From assembly GCF_002149965.1 (NCBI RefSeq), contig NZ_MSQB01000037.1, positions 1,558 to 41,046 of the forward strand: a stretch of 39,489 nucleotides of DNA. The letters are read 5' to 3'. Source of the DNA: Novosphingobium panipatense (lineage in GTDB: Bacteria; Pseudomonadota; Alphaproteobacteria; Sphingomonadales; Sphingomonadaceae). Positions 1 through 8,660 of this stretch are shown in pieces; positions within the stretch are counted from its first letter, which is position 1; each line of letters opens with the position of its first letter. The notes under the pieces were generated by a model. It worked only from the letters and a program-made list of their open reading frames with translations. It was not told the DNA's origin and did not search any database. The translations under genes were made by a program, and so were the position numbers.

Positions 1-119
1 AAACACCCATAGATCGGTAATCGGGGCCCGCGGGTTCGTGCCTCGGAGACTTTCGTACGCCTGCCGGCGCCCGAAACTCTTCACGGAAGCGGATGGTCGG
101 CTTATGGATGCCTAGATCG

Positions 120-227
120 CTAAAGCCGCCGTTCGGCACCGCGACTGCGATCGCCAATGCGATCTATCACGCGACCGGTAAGCGGGTGCGGTCCTTGCCG
201 ATCACGATAGACAAAATTCTGGATTGA
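120..227 (+). pseudogene. 3' remnant of a xanthine-dehydrogenase-family molybdopterin subunit
   Basis: The last ~34 codons before the TGA at 225-227 read like the C-terminus of a large molybdopterin-binding subunit of the xanthine/aldehyde dehydrogenase family, with the typical pattern 'AIANAIYHATGKRVRSLPIT'. Upstream of about position 120 the similarity fades, and the frame is stopped by TAA at 18-20, so this is not simply a gene cut by the window edge. I read it as a degraded tail left by rearrangement. The family assignment rests on this short tail only. Confidence 0.5.
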
Positions 228-270
228 TTAGCCGATGTAAGCATCCGCCGTGCCGGGTTTATAGCCGGTC

Positions 271-918
271 TCAGCCATTCTCCGGTTCTTGGCCTGGATT
301 GTAGCTGGGCTTTGCTGGCGGAACGATGTAGCTCAACGTAACGATCCCCGCGACGATCAGTCCAGCACGCCAATTCCAGAATGCCAAGACGAACGCTGCC
401 CAATAGGCCCCGGCAGTGACGGCGAATTTGAGAGTTGTCCGCCTGAGGTAGGCGTCCGTCAGGCGCGGGTCTGGAAGCCCCCTCGCGGTCGCATAGACCC
501 AACGCACGAACCACCACGTCGCGGGCGCCGCTGCTACGCCCAGATACCAAAGGGCGGCGGTGGTGCTCTGCGCATCTCCGCCGAGGTGTTCGACCAACGG
601 GCGCGCGGGAAATGGAGTGATGCTGACGGCAGCCAGAAAGCCGATGCTCAGCAGGTTGTAGCCGTGGTCGGTCTTCTCTAGCAGCTTGCCACTCAAATGG
701 CTGTGCGCCCAGTAGAGGCCGATCAGGATCACGCTAAGGGCGTAGGCCGCATATTCCGGTGCCAGCTTTAGGTATGCCGCTGCCAGGTCGCCGTCAGTCG
801 GCTCTGGTGCGTGTAGTTCGGTCACCGGGAGGGTGATGGCAATTGCCAGCACCGCGTCCATGAACGCCTCGAGGCGATCCGATTTGCGTTCGGTTGCTTT
901 GAGAGAGGATGTCGCCAT
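271..918 (-). CDS. TMEM175/DUF1211-family membrane protein (putative K+ channel)
   Basis: A 215-residue integral membrane protein. The N-terminus carries the family signature of TMEM175/DUF1211 (an arginine, then F-x-D-A-V and a T-x-x-V-x-E/D helix), seen here as RLEAFMDAVLAIAITLPVTE. About five or six hydrophobic helices follow. Bacterial TMEM175 proteins are leak-type potassium channels; that function is inferred from the family. The start lies 6 nt after the stop of the aldo-keto reductase gene, so the two are probably co-transcribed. The C-terminus is short and polar (ends PGQEPENG). Confidence 0.75.
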   Translation of the reverse strand: MATSSLKATERKSDRLEAFMDAVLAIAITLPVTELHAPEPTDGDLAAAYLKLAPEYAAYALSVILIGLYWAHSHLSGKLLEKTDHGYNLLSIGFLAAVSITPFPARPLVEHLGGDAQSTTAALWYLGVAAAPATWWFVRWVYATARGLPDPRLTDAYLRRTTLKFAVTAGAYWAAFVLAFWNWRAGLIVAGIVTLSYIVPPAKPSYNPGQEPENG

Positions 919-924
919 CTGACG

Positions 925-1755
925 CTACAGCATTTCGAGTGGGCGACGGACCGCTGGCCGGGGAAATGCCGCGTCGAGTGTCGCAAGCTGAGCGTCGGAG
1001 AGCACGATATCCGCGGCCGCGCGGTTCTCCCGCACGTGTGCGATCGAACTCGCTTTCGGAATGGCGATGACGCCATCGTGCCGCAACGTCCAGGAGAGTG
1101 CCACTTGGGCAGGGGTTGCACCGACCTCGGCTGCGATCTTTTCGAGGGCGGGATGGCTTGAAAGTCGTCCCTGCTCGACTGGACTATACGCCATAACCGG
1201 TATGTTATGCTGGGCGAGCCACGGCAACAGGTCCAACTCAGGGCCTCGACGGACGAGATTGTAGAGGATCTGATCGGTCACGCAGCCATCCCCGCCGGCA
1301 GCGATAAGCTCGTCCATATCGTCGGTATCGAGATTGCTGACACCCCAATGCCTGATTTTCCCCGCTGATTTGAGCGCCTCCAATGCCTCCACAGTCTCAG
1401 CGAGCGGCACCGATCCCCGCCAATGGAGCAGGTAGAGGTCCAGCCGGTCGGTGCCGAGCCGCTTCAGGCTCGCCTCGCATGCATCGGCAAGGCGGGAGCG
1501 CGATGCGTTCTGCGGATATGCCTTGCTGACGAGGAACAACTGGTCGCGAACGCTGCCCAGCGCCTCAGATATCAGCGTTTCCGCCGCACCATCGCCGTAC
1601 ATTTCGGCGGTATCGATGAGCGTCATGCCCAGTTCGACACCGGCGCGTAGCGTGGCGATCTCATCGGATCGGCGCTCGGCACGTTCGCCCATCTTCCAGG
1701 TGCCTTGACCCAGTGAAGGAACCACTTCCCCGCCGGGCAATGTCACGTGTTTCAT
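925..1755 (-). CDS. Aldo/keto reductase
   Basis: A 276-residue NAD(P)H-dependent reductase of aldehydes and ketones, cytoplasmic, with a TIM-barrel fold. The catalytic tetrad of the family is visible: D48, Y53 (in DTAEMY), K78 (in VSKAY) and H111 (in LLHW). An NADP-binding segment near the end reads IAIPKASS. The start chosen is MKHVTLPGG at 1755; an upstream in-frame methionine at 1821 would add 22 residues without family character. It lies 73 bp downstream of the TetR gene and 6 nt upstream of the TMEM175-like gene, suggesting one regulated operon. Substrate unknown. Confidence 0.88.
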   Translation of the reverse strand: MKHVTLPGGEVVPSLGQGTWKMGERAERRSDEIATLRAGVELGMTLIDTAEMYGDGAAETLISEALGSVRDQLFLVSKAYPQNASRSRLADACEASLKRLGTDRLDLYLLHWRGSVPLAETVEALEALKSAGKIRHWGVSNLDTDDMDELIAAGGDGCVTDQILYNLVRRGPELDLLPWLAQHNIPVMAYSPVEQGRLSSHPALEKIAAEVGATPAQVALSWTLRHDGVIAIPKASSIAHVRENRAAADIVLSDAQLATLDAAFPRPAVRRPLEML

Positions 1756-1828
1756 GTGCTTTCGTCCTATGAGATGAGTTCGACTGTTCGGTCGGGGGGC
1801 AGATTGGCAGATGACCACCATGAAACGA

Positions 1829-2449
1829 TCATATCGCGGCCGGCCATCGATCGAGCGCCATTTTGGCGATGGAGAGCAGTTCGTTGATCGTAGCGCCGTC
1901 GCGCGCCTGAACGGACATGCCTTCCATGACCGTATTGATGAATTTGCCTAGCACGGCCGGATCGGTGTTGGCCGCAAGCTCGCCCTGCGCGGCGCCGCGT
2001 TGCAGACGCTCGATTAGGAGGGCCTCCGCCGCGATACGCTTGTCGCGCAGCAGGCATTCGATGGCGGCGGACGCCGGCGAAACGGCTGCCGCTGCCGAAT
2101 ACATGAAGCAGCCGGCCGGCGTTCCAGGTTCCGAGAATGATGACGCCGCTCGTTCCAGCAGGCCTTTGACGGCTTCGTAGGTGGACAACGCCGGATCGTT
2201 GATGGGTGCATAGAGGTGGACGCTGAACGTCGCGGCGTAACGTTCGATCACCGCCGCAAACAGCCCCGCCTTGTTGTCAAACGCTGCATAGAGACTGGCG
2301 GCGGCGACGCCAGTCTCCGCCACCAGATCGGCCATCGATGTCGCCTCGTAGCCGCGCTGCCAGAACAGCCGCACCGCCTTGTCGAGCGCAGCGTCAGTGT
2401 CGAACACACGAGGGCGACCTGCGCGGCGACGGGCTTTCGTCTCTGTCAT
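1829..2449 (-). CDS. TetR/AcrR-family transcriptional regulator
   Basis: A 206-residue one-component repressor. The N-terminal helix-turn-helix spans roughly residues 14-60 (FDTDAALDKAVRLFWQRGYE, then TSMADLVAETGVAAASLYAAF). The remainder is an all-helical ligand domain with a CFMY segment typical of electrophile-responsive TetR proteins. It is transcribed divergently from the quinone-oxidoreductase-like gene; the 96-bp gap holds two near-identical direct repeats (2467-2484 and 2515-2532) that are the obvious operator candidates. It probably controls itself with the downstream aldo-keto reductase as well as the divergent gene. The inducer is unknown. Confidence 0.88.
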   Translation of the reverse strand: MTETKARRRAGRPRVFDTDAALDKAVRLFWQRGYEATSMADLVAETGVAAASLYAAFDNKAGLFAAVIERYAATFSVHLYAPINDPALSTYEAVKGLLERAASSFSEPGTPAGCFMYSAAAAVSPASAAIECLLRDKRIAAEALLIERLQRGAAQGELAANTDPAVLGKFINTVMEGMSVQARDGATINELLSIAKMALDRWPAAI

Positions 2450-2466
2450 CTCTGATGCACGATATG

Positions 2467-2484
2467 GAACGATCGATAAATAAT
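2467..2484. promoter_or_regulatory. Candidate operator copy 1 (direct repeat)
   Basis: The sequence GAACGATCGATAAATAAT matches the copy at 2515-2532 at 16 of 18 positions. It lies 17 bp in front of the TetR start in the divergent promoter region. Spacing between copies is 48 bp, start to start. Inferred TetR binding site. Confidence 0.5.
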
Positions 2485-2514
2485 ATCTTGAAACGGGTGG
2501 TCCGCTCCCTTACA

Positions 2515-2532
2515 GAACGATCATTAAATAAT
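2515..2532. promoter_or_regulatory. Candidate operator copy 2 (direct repeat)
   Basis: The sequence GAACGATCATTAAATAAT is the second copy of the repeat at 2467-2484. It ends 13 bp before the ATG at 2546 and abuts the ribosome-binding site AAGGAG, so bound protein would block the oxidoreductase transcript. Confidence 0.5.
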
Positions 2533-2545
2533 CAAGGAGTCTCCA

Positions 2546-3535
2546 ATGAGCCGCATCGTCCGTATCCACGAATATGGCGACGCCAGCGTCCTCAGGATTG
2601 AAGATGTGGCAGTCCCCGCTCCCGCGGCCGACGAAGTGCAGATCGCGGTGAAGGCGATAGGCATAAACCGCGCCGAGGTGATGTTCCGCAACCATGCCTA
2701 CCTTCAGGAAGCCGAGTTCCCGAGCCGCCTTGGCTATGAGGCTGCCGGCACTGTCGTTACGGTCGGCGCCGACGTTACCGGGTTTGCGGAAGGCGAAGCC
2801 GTCAGCGTCATCCCCCCGCTCGATATCGCGCGTTGGGGCACCTATGGCGAGGTCGCCAACGTGCCCGCCCGCCTCGTCGTCAAGCATCCGGCGGCGCTGT
2901 CGTTCGAGGAAGCGGCGGCCGTGTGGATGCAGTATGTCACCGCCTGGGGTGCACTGGTGGAGCAGGCGAAACTCGGCGAGGGCGATTTCGTCATCGTCAC
3001 AGCTGCCTCCAGCAGCGTCGGCCTTGCGGCCTTCCAGATTGCGCGGATGGTCGGCGCGACGGTAATCGCGACGACGCGTACCGGCGCCAAGCGCCAGGCC
3101 CTGATCGATGCCGGTGCGCATCATGTCGTCGCGACCGAGGAAGAGGATCTGGTAGCGAGGGTGATGGAGATAACCGATGGTCAGGGTGCGCGCGTGGTGC
3201 TCGATCCGGTCGGAGGCCCGTCGTTCGAGCCGCTGACCGAGAGCATGGCACGCGGCGGCATCCTGCTCGAATATGGCGCGCTCAGCGGCGAACCGACGCC
3301 GTTCCCGTTGTTCTCCGTGCTGGGCAAGAGCCTCACGCTCAAGGGGTATCTCTACAGCGAGATCGTCTCGGACGATGCCGCCCTCGATCGCGCCAAGGCG
3401 TTCATCGTGGCGGGTCTGGAGTCGGGCGCGCTCAAGCCGCGGATCGCGCGCACTTTCCCGCTCGACGCCATCCAGGACGCTCACCGGTTCCTCGAATCGA
3501 ACGACCAGATCGGCAAGGTCGTCGTTACGGTCTGA
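2546..3535 (+). CDS. Zinc-independent MDR alcohol dehydrogenase / quinone oxidoreductase
   Basis: A 329-residue medium-chain dehydrogenase of the NADPH:quinone reductase branch. It has a GroES-like N-terminal domain (about 1-120), then a Rossmann domain with the nucleotide-binding stretch TAASSSVGLAAFQIA in place of the usual AxxGGVG. The zinc-ligand cysteines of true alcohol dehydrogenases are absent. Such enzymes reduce quinones or alpha,beta-unsaturated carbonyls with NAD(P)H. The ATG at 2546 follows a clear AAGGAG. It is divergent from a TetR gene with shared operator-like repeats, so it is probably induced by an electrophile. Confidence 0.85.
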   Translation: MSRIVRIHEYGDASVLRIEDVAVPAPAADEVQIAVKAIGINRAEVMFRNHAYLQEAEFPSRLGYEAAGTVVTVGADVTGFAEGEAVSVIPPLDIARWGTYGEVANVPARLVVKHPAALSFEEAAAVWMQYVTAWGALVEQAKLGEGDFVIVTAASSSVGLAAFQIARMVGATVIATTRTGAKRQALIDAGAHHVVATEEEDLVARVMEITDGQGARVVLDPVGGPSFEPLTESMARGGILLEYGALSGEPTPFPLFSVLGKSLTLKGYLYSEIVSDDAALDRAKAFIVAGLESGALKPRIARTFPLDAIQDAHRFLESNDQIGKVVVTV

Positions 3536-3546
3536 CCGGAATACCG

Positions 3547-3570
3547 GGGGGAGTGAGCGATCGCTCCCCC
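3547..3570 (+). terminator. Hairpin after the quinone oxidoreductase gene
   Basis: Inverted repeat GGGGGAG / CTCCCCC (7 bp) with a 10-nt loop that is itself palindromic (GCGATCGC overlaps it), 11 nt after the stop. No U-tract follows, so termination is inferred only from position and stem strength. Confidence 0.4.
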
Positions 3571-3637
3571 ACGAATTTGCGCTGACGCGACGGCCTCGCG
3601 CCAGCAATCAGTTTAACTCAACGAGGGGTATCCCAAC

Positions 3638-4747
3638 ATGAAATCTCGCGCCGCTGTAGCCTTCGAGGCGGGCAAGCCACTCGAAATTGTCGAGATCGAT
3701 GTCGCCCCACCCCGGAAAGGCGAAGTCCTCATACGGGTGACGCACACCGGTGTGTGCCACACCGACGCGTACACTCTGGCGGGGAGTGATCCGGAGGGTG
3801 TTTTCCCGGTGGTTCTGGGCCACGAGGGCGCGGGCATCGTTGTCGAGGTCGGTGAAGGCGTCACCAGCGTCGTGCCGGGCGATCACGTGATTCCGCTCTA
3901 CACCGCCGAATGCGGCAAGTGCGACTTCTGCCTGTCGGGCAAGACCAACCTGTGCGTCGCTGTCCGCGAAACGCAGGGCAAGGGCTTGATGCCCGATGGG
4001 ACCACCCGCTTCTCGTATAATGGTCAGCCCCTCTATCATTACATGGGCTGTTCAACCTTTAGTGAATATACTGTCGTCGCCGAAGTCTCGCTCGCCAAGA
4101 TCAATCCCGAGGCAAACCCCGAACATGTCTGCCTGCTCGGCTGCGGCGTCACGACCGGCATCGGCGCAGTCCACAATACCGCCAAGGTCCAGCCCGGAGA
4201 CTCGGTCGCCGTGTTCGGCCTCGGCGGCATCGGCCTCGCGGCGATTCAGGGTGCGCGCCAGGCGAAGGCGGGTCGCATCATCGCCATCGACACCAATCCG
4301 TCCAAGTTCGAGCTGGCACGCCAGTTCGGTGCAACCGAGTGCATCAACCCCAAGGACCATGACAAGCCCATCCAGCAAGTGCTGATCGAGAGGTCGGGCT
4401 GGGGCATCGATCATACCTTCGAGTGCATCGGCAACGTCCACGTCATGCGCGCCGCGCTTGAATCAGCGCACCGTGGCTGGGGTCAGTCGATCGTGATTGG
4501 CGTTGCCGGCGCGGGCGAGGAAATCTCCACCCGCCCATTCCAGCTCGTCACGGGCCGCGTATGGAAGGGGTCCGCTTTCGGTGGCGTCAAGGGACGGACA
4601 CAGCTTCCCGGCATGGTCGAGGACGCGATGAGAGGCGATATCGATCTGGCCCCATTCGTAACCCACACGATGGGTTTGGAGGAGATCAACGAGGCCTTCG
4701 CACTGATGCACGAAGGCAAGTCGATCCGCACGGTCATTCACTACTGA
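3638..4747 (+). CDS. adhC: S-(hydroxymethyl)glutathione dehydrogenase / class III alcohol dehydrogenase
   Basis: A 369-residue, full-length class III alcohol dehydrogenase (FrmA/AdhC type) that oxidises S-hydroxymethylglutathione, the spontaneous adduct of formaldehyde and glutathione, to S-formylglutathione, and also reduces S-nitrosoglutathione. Catalytic zinc ligands C40 and H62-E63 are present, as are the four structural zinc cysteines C92, C95, C98 and C106. The Rossmann glycine motif reads GLGGIG. The ATG at 3638 follows GAGGGG. No S-formylglutathione hydrolase or FrmR-type regulator is adjacent, so the second step must be encoded elsewhere. Confidence 0.93.
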   Translation: MKSRAAVAFEAGKPLEIVEIDVAPPRKGEVLIRVTHTGVCHTDAYTLAGSDPEGVFPVVLGHEGAGIVVEVGEGVTSVVPGDHVIPLYTAECGKCDFCLSGKTNLCVAVRETQGKGLMPDGTTRFSYNGQPLYHYMGCSTFSEYTVVAEVSLAKINPEANPEHVCLLGCGVTTGIGAVHNTAKVQPGDSVAVFGLGGIGLAAIQGARQAKAGRIIAIDTNPSKFELARQFGATECINPKDHDKPIQQVLIERSGWGIDHTFECIGNVHVMRAALESAHRGWGQSIVIGVAGAGEEISTRPFQLVTGRVWKGSAFGGVKGRTQLPGMVEDAMRGDIDLAPFVTHTMGLEEINEAFALMHEGKSIRTVIHY

Positions 4748-5141
4748 CCCGCCGATCCGACGCGGCGCGAGGCGCTCGGATCGACAACTCGGCCGTCATC
4801 ATGGCCCGACCCGGGCCATGATGAAGCGCGCTCTGGCAAATGGGCAAAGCGTCGCGATGCGGTAACAAGCGCCGAAGTGCGGTCGTTACATGCCGATAGC
4901 GGCACGGACCAGGGCCGCCTGGCCCAGGCGCTTACCAGCGGAGTGTGTGTGGTCTCGTCGCGCGACCCAACGGGAAAAATGGTTTTGTCGTAACCTTTGT
5001 CTGATGCTGGAGAAATATTTCAAAATTGCCGAACATCGGGCCAGTCTGGCCGTTGGATGTATTGCGTCGGAAATGCATTCATCTGTTACCCGACTGTGAT
5101 GAACCACGGGCCGCGCCGGCGTATAGGGCAGGAAGACTGAA
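4748..5141. other. Intergenic region adhC-uvrA paralogue
   Basis: A 394-bp gap with no convincing gene. Small open frames on both strands lack ribosome-binding sites and family character. It contains a strong hairpin (4796-4824), an inner inverted repeat GATCCGA/TCGGATC around 4755-4783, and an imperfect inverted repeat TTCATC/GATGAA around 5077-5102 just in front of the uvrA-like gene that could be regulatory. No LexA-type GTTC-N7-GTTC was seen here. Confidence 0.5.
4796..4824 (+). terminator. Strong hairpin after adhC
   Basis: A perfect 13-bp stem (TCATCATGGCCCG paired with its complement) around a 3-nt loop, starting 48 nt after the adhC stop. No run of T follows, so it may stabilise the 3' end rather than terminate intrinsically. 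Confidence 0.5.
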
Positions 5142-7802
5142 TTGAAGAGCAAGGATATTCACGCGACGACGCCGGCCACCGATCATGGGCATACGGGGCC
5201 GCCCGCTTGCGTGCAGGTTCGCGGCGCGCGACAGAATAACCTCAAAAATATTGACGTCGATGTACCGCGCGATGCCTTCGTGGTGTTCACCGGCATATCA
5301 GGCTCGGGCAAGTCATCGCTCGCGTTCGGCACCCTTTATGCCGAAGCCCAGCGGCGTTATCTAGAATCGGTTGCGCCCTATGCCCGTCGCCTGATCGACC
5401 AGGCCGGCGTGCCGGAGGTCGACGCGATCGACGGTTTGCCGCCTGCGGTCGCGTTGCAGCAGCAGCGCGGCTCGGCCAACGCGCGATCCTCGGTCGGCAG
5501 CGTGACGACGCTCTCCAGCCTGGTGCGGATGCTCTATTCGCGCGTCGGCGAATATCCGCGTCATCAACCCATGCTCTATGCGGAGGATTTCTCCCCCAAC
5601 ACGGTCGCGGGGGCCTGCGCGACCTGCCACGGCATCGGCCGCGTCTATGACGCGACCGAAGAGACGATGGTTCCTGACGACAGCCTCACCATTCGCGATC
5701 GAGCGATCGCCGCCTGGCCGACCGCGTGGCATGGCCAGAACCTGCGCGATATCCTCGTTTCGCTCGGCTATGACGTCGATACGCCGTGGCGCGACCTGCC
5801 GAAAAAGGATCGCGACTGGATCCTCTTCACTGAAGAGGCGCCGACGGTGCCGGTCTATGCGGGCCTAACGCCCGAACAGACCCGGACGGCGCTCAAGCGC
5901 CGCATGGAGCCGAGCTACCAAGGCACCTTCACCGGCGCGCGCCGCTATGTGCTGGAAACCTTCGCCAACACGAAAAGCGCGCTGATGAAGAAGCGCGTCT
6001 CGCAATACATCATCGGACGCGATTGCCCGACCTGCGACGGCAAGCGCCTGAAGCGCGAAGCCCTGTCCGTGAAGTTCGCGGGCCTCGACATCGCCGAGTT
6101 CGGCGATCTGACGGTGTTGAAACTCCGGGACTTGCTCACGCCCGTCGCGCATGGCGAATATGGGGGCGCCGCGGCGGTCCCGAAGAGCCATGTCCTCGGC
6201 AAGGCGGCCCGCGATGCGGCGGTCGAACGGCGGGTCGCGGCAGGAGGTTCGGCGCACAAGAGCGCGCCTGACGTACGCCGCACGCCCAATCTCTCCGACG
6301 AGAAGCGGATCGCCGCCCAACGCCTTGCCTGCGAATTGATCGAGCGGCTGGACCCGCTGATCGATCTTGGCCTTGGCTACATTTCGCTCGACCGCAGCAC
6401 GCCGACGCTCTCCTCCGGAGAGCTGCAGCGCTTGCGGCTTGCCACGCAATTGTCGTCACAGCTTTTCGGCGTGGTCTATGTGCTTGACGAGCCTTCGGCA
6501 GGGTTGCACCCGGCAGATGGCGAAGCCTTGCTCACCATCCTCGAGCGTCTCAAGGCTGCGGGCAACTCCCTGTTCGTCGTCGAACATGATCTCGACGTGA
6601 TCCGCCGCGCGGAATGGCTCGTCGATGTCGGGCCAGGAGCCGGGGAAAAGGGCGGTGAAGTCCTCTACAGCGGGCCGATAGAGGGGCTTGCCGACGTCGA
6701 GACTTCGATCACCCGCCGCTACCTGTTCGCAGAGCCGCTCCGCAGTGAGCGCACACCGCGCGATCCCAAGGCATGGCTACGCCTGGAAGGGATCAGGCGG
6801 AACAATCTCCATGGTCTCGACGTCGAGTTTCCCATCGGCTGCTTCACCGCTGTCACCGGCGTTTCGGGATCGGGCAAATCCAGTCTTGTCAGTCAGGCGC
6901 TGCCCGAGCTCGTCACGGAACAGCTCGGCGGCTCCCCCGTGGCCGAGGAGGAGGATATCGATCCGCTGCTCGATGTTGCGCAGAACGACACTGAAGGACG
7001 CATTGTCGCAGGCATGGAGCATGTTCGCAGGCTGGTGCGGGTCGATCAGAAACCGATCGGCCGCACGCCGCGCTCGAACCTATCCACCTACAGCGGCATG
7101 TTCGACCATGTGCGGCGGATCTTCGCTGATACGCCGCTCGCCCGCCGGCGGCACTACAGCCCGGGAAGGTTCTCGTTCAACGTCGCGCAAGGCCGCTGCC
7201 CTGTGTGCGAGGGCGAGGGATACGTCATGGTGGAGCTGCTGTTCCTGCCGAGCGTTTTTGCCCCGTGCTCGACCTGTCATGGCTCTCGCTACAACCCGCA
7301 AACGCTCGAAGTCGAATGGAACGGGCGCAATATCGCCCAGGTGCTCGAACTGACGGTTGACGATGCGTGCGATTTCTTCGCTGGCGAGGCATCTGTGATG
7401 CGCTCCCTCGACGTGTTGCGGGAGATCGGTCTTGGCTATCTGAGGCTCGGTCAGCCGGCGACCGAGCTGTCTGGCGGGGAGGCGCAGCGCATCAAGCTGG
7501 CGACTGAACTGCAACGCGCTCAACGCGGCAACACGATCTACATCCTCGACGAGCCAACTTCGGGGCTTCACCCCTCCGATGGCGACCGGCTGATGCAACA
7601 CCTGCAGGGCCTCGTAGACGCCGGCAATACCGTCGTAGTCGTCGAACATGACATGCGCGCCATCACACAGGTGGACTGGATCATCGACCTGGGACCGGGG
7701 GCCGGGGAAGATGGGGGCCGTATCGTTGCCAGCGGCGTCCCTGGCGTCGTTGCGGAAGCGGAAGGCAGTCTCACCGCCCGCTATCTCAAGGCGGCGCTGT
7801 AG
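5142..7802 (+). CDS. UvrA paralogue (UvrA2-like ABC excinuclease subunit)
   Basis: An 886-residue tandem ABC ATPase of the UvrA family. Domain one: Walker A GISGSGKSS (51-59), signature LSSGELQRLRLATQL and Walker B VYVLDEPSAGLHP. Domain two: Walker A GVSGSGKSS, signature LSGGEAQRIKLATEL and Walker B IYILDEPTSGLHP. Zinc-binding CxxC pairs are visible (CATCHG, CPTCDG, CPVCEGEG with CSTCHG). It is shorter than the usual 940-970 residues of housekeeping UvrA, which fits class II UvrA paralogues lacking the UvrB-contact region; these have been linked to tolerance of DNA-binding drugs. The start is a TTG at 5142 behind GGCAGGA. It is unlikely to be the cell's main UvrA. Confidence 0.88.
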   Translation: MKSKDIHATTPATDHGHTGPPACVQVRGARQNNLKNIDVDVPRDAFVVFTGISGSGKSSLAFGTLYAEAQRRYLESVAPYARRLIDQAGVPEVDAIDGLPPAVALQQQRGSANARSSVGSVTTLSSLVRMLYSRVGEYPRHQPMLYAEDFSPNTVAGACATCHGIGRVYDATEETMVPDDSLTIRDRAIAAWPTAWHGQNLRDILVSLGYDVDTPWRDLPKKDRDWILFTEEAPTVPVYAGLTPEQTRTALKRRMEPSYQGTFTGARRYVLETFANTKSALMKKRVSQYIIGRDCPTCDGKRLKREALSVKFAGLDIAEFGDLTVLKLRDLLTPVAHGEYGGAAAVPKSHVLGKAARDAAVERRVAAGGSAHKSAPDVRRTPNLSDEKRIAAQRLACELIERLDPLIDLGLGYISLDRSTPTLSSGELQRLRLATQLSSQLFGVVYVLDEPSAGLHPADGEALLTILERLKAAGNSLFVVEHDLDVIRRAEWLVDVGPGAGEKGGEVLYSGPIEGLADVETSITRRYLFAEPLRSERTPRDPKAWLRLEGIRRNNLHGLDVEFPIGCFTAVTGVSGSGKSSLVSQALPELVTEQLGGSPVAEEEDIDPLLDVAQNDTEGRIVAGMEHVRRLVRVDQKPIGRTPRSNLSTYSGMFDHVRRIFADTPLARRRHYSPGRFSFNVAQGRCPVCEGEGYVMVELLFLPSVFAPCSTCHGSRYNPQTLEVEWNGRNIAQVLELTVDDACDFFAGEASVMRSLDVLREIGLGYLRLGQPATELSGGEAQRIKLATELQRAQRGNTIYILDEPTSGLHPSDGDRLMQHLQGLVDAGNTVVVVEHDMRAITQVDWIIDLGPGAGEDGGRIVASGVPGVVAEAEGSLTARYLKAAL

Positions 7803-8059
7803 GTCGTAAATCTGGCCGAACGCACGTTCGATCAGGTGCATCTCAACCACACGTTGGAATGGGTCGAATCTGGAAGCGGGAGCCGGCGATGTGTCACCGC
7901 GGTTGACGCGGCTTAGGGTTTGAGTGCCCGTCAGGTGCGCCGTGTTCGTGTGATACGCGGCGTGGCGGACGGCCAATCGCTGGCCATCCGCCACGCTCGC
8001 TTTGTGCGGACCTTCCCTAGGGAGAGGGCCCTCTCATGGTTTCGTCGAAACGCCCCGCC
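7803..8059. other. Intergenic region between convergent genes
   Basis: 257 bp between the convergent uvrA-like and PfpI genes. It holds the hairpin at 7960-7996 and a 14-bp perfect palindrome GAGAGGGCCCTCTC at 8022-8035. No gene is seen. Confidence 0.5.
7960..7996. terminator. Hairpin between convergent genes
   Basis: A 16-bp inverted repeat (GCGTGGCGGACGGCCA with its partner) around a 5-nt loop. One C/A mismatch on the plus transcript becomes a G-U pair on the minus transcript, so the hairpin is best formed by RNA coming from the fdhA/PfpI side. It probably terminates the minus-strand operon and perhaps both. Confidence 0.5.
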
Positions 8060-8629
8060 TTAATTCCCTGCTGCGGGCGCTGCGCCGACACCTTCTGCGA
8101 TTTCCTCAACGAGTTTGGCACAGAAGGCGGGCAAATCATTGGGATCGCGGCTGGTAACAAGGCCGTTGTCGACCACGACTTCCTCACTGGTCCATGCACC
8201 GCCGGCGTTCTCGATATCGACCTTCAGTGTCGGGTAGGACGTCAAGGTGCGACCCTCAAGCACGCCCGCCTCGATCAATGTCCAGGGTGCATGGCATATA
8301 GCCGCAACAGGTTTTTTCTGATCGAAGAAAGCCCGGATAAAGCCAATTGCCTCGACGCTGCCGCGCAGCTTGTCGGCACCGACAGTCCCTCCGGGCACAA
8401 CAAGTCCGTCGAAATCGTCGGCTTTCACCTCGGAAAACGTCTTGTCGATAGTATAGCTGGCGCCCTCGTCAAGATCGCTATTGACTGTGCGAGCCTCGCC
8501 CGGTTCAAAACTGACCACGGTCACTTTGCCACCAGCGTCCTCGACAGCTTGCTTGGGCTTCGAGAATTCTGGTTCTTCCGTCCCTCGGGGTGCGATCAGA
8601 ATGGCAATCGATTTGCCTTCCAAAGTCAT
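8060..8629 (-). CDS. DJ-1/PfpI family protein (type 1 glutamine amidotransferase-like)
   Basis: A 189-residue protein of the DJ-1/PfpI superfamily. The nucleophile elbow AICHAPW places the cysteine at C112, with E19 as the family's partner glutamate and H113 next to the cysteine. Members act as intracellular proteases, chaperones or glyoxalase/deglycase-type enzymes; the activity here cannot be told from sequence. It sits 31 nt downstream of glutathione-independent formaldehyde dehydrogenase on the same strand, suggesting a shared role against reactive aldehydes. Confidence 0.85.
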   Translation of the reverse strand: MTLEGKSIAILIAPRGTEEPEFSKPKQAVEDAGGKVTVVSFEPGEARTVNSDLDEGASYTIDKTFSEVKADDFDGLVVPGGTVGADKLRGSVEAIGFIRAFFDQKKPVAAICHAPWTLIEAGVLEGRTLTSYPTLKVDIENAGGAWTSEEVVVDNGLVTSRDPNDLPAFCAKLVEEIAEGVGAAPAAGN

Positions 8630-8660
8630 AATTTATTTCCTATTCCGTCGAAGACTAAGG

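Noticed and set aside
1760..1800. Possible LexA box GTTCGACTGTTC upstream of the aldo-keto reductase
   Set aside because: The spacing between GTTC copies is 4, not 7.
2510..3607. 365-codon minus-strand frame opposite the quinone oxidoreductase gene
   Set aside because: It mirrors the plus-strand gene in high-GC DNA; composition is Arg/Asp-rich as expected for antisense shadow.
7080..7994. 304-codon minus-strand frame opposite the UvrA paralogue
   Set aside because: Antisense to conserved ABC-ATPase motifs; no family of its own.
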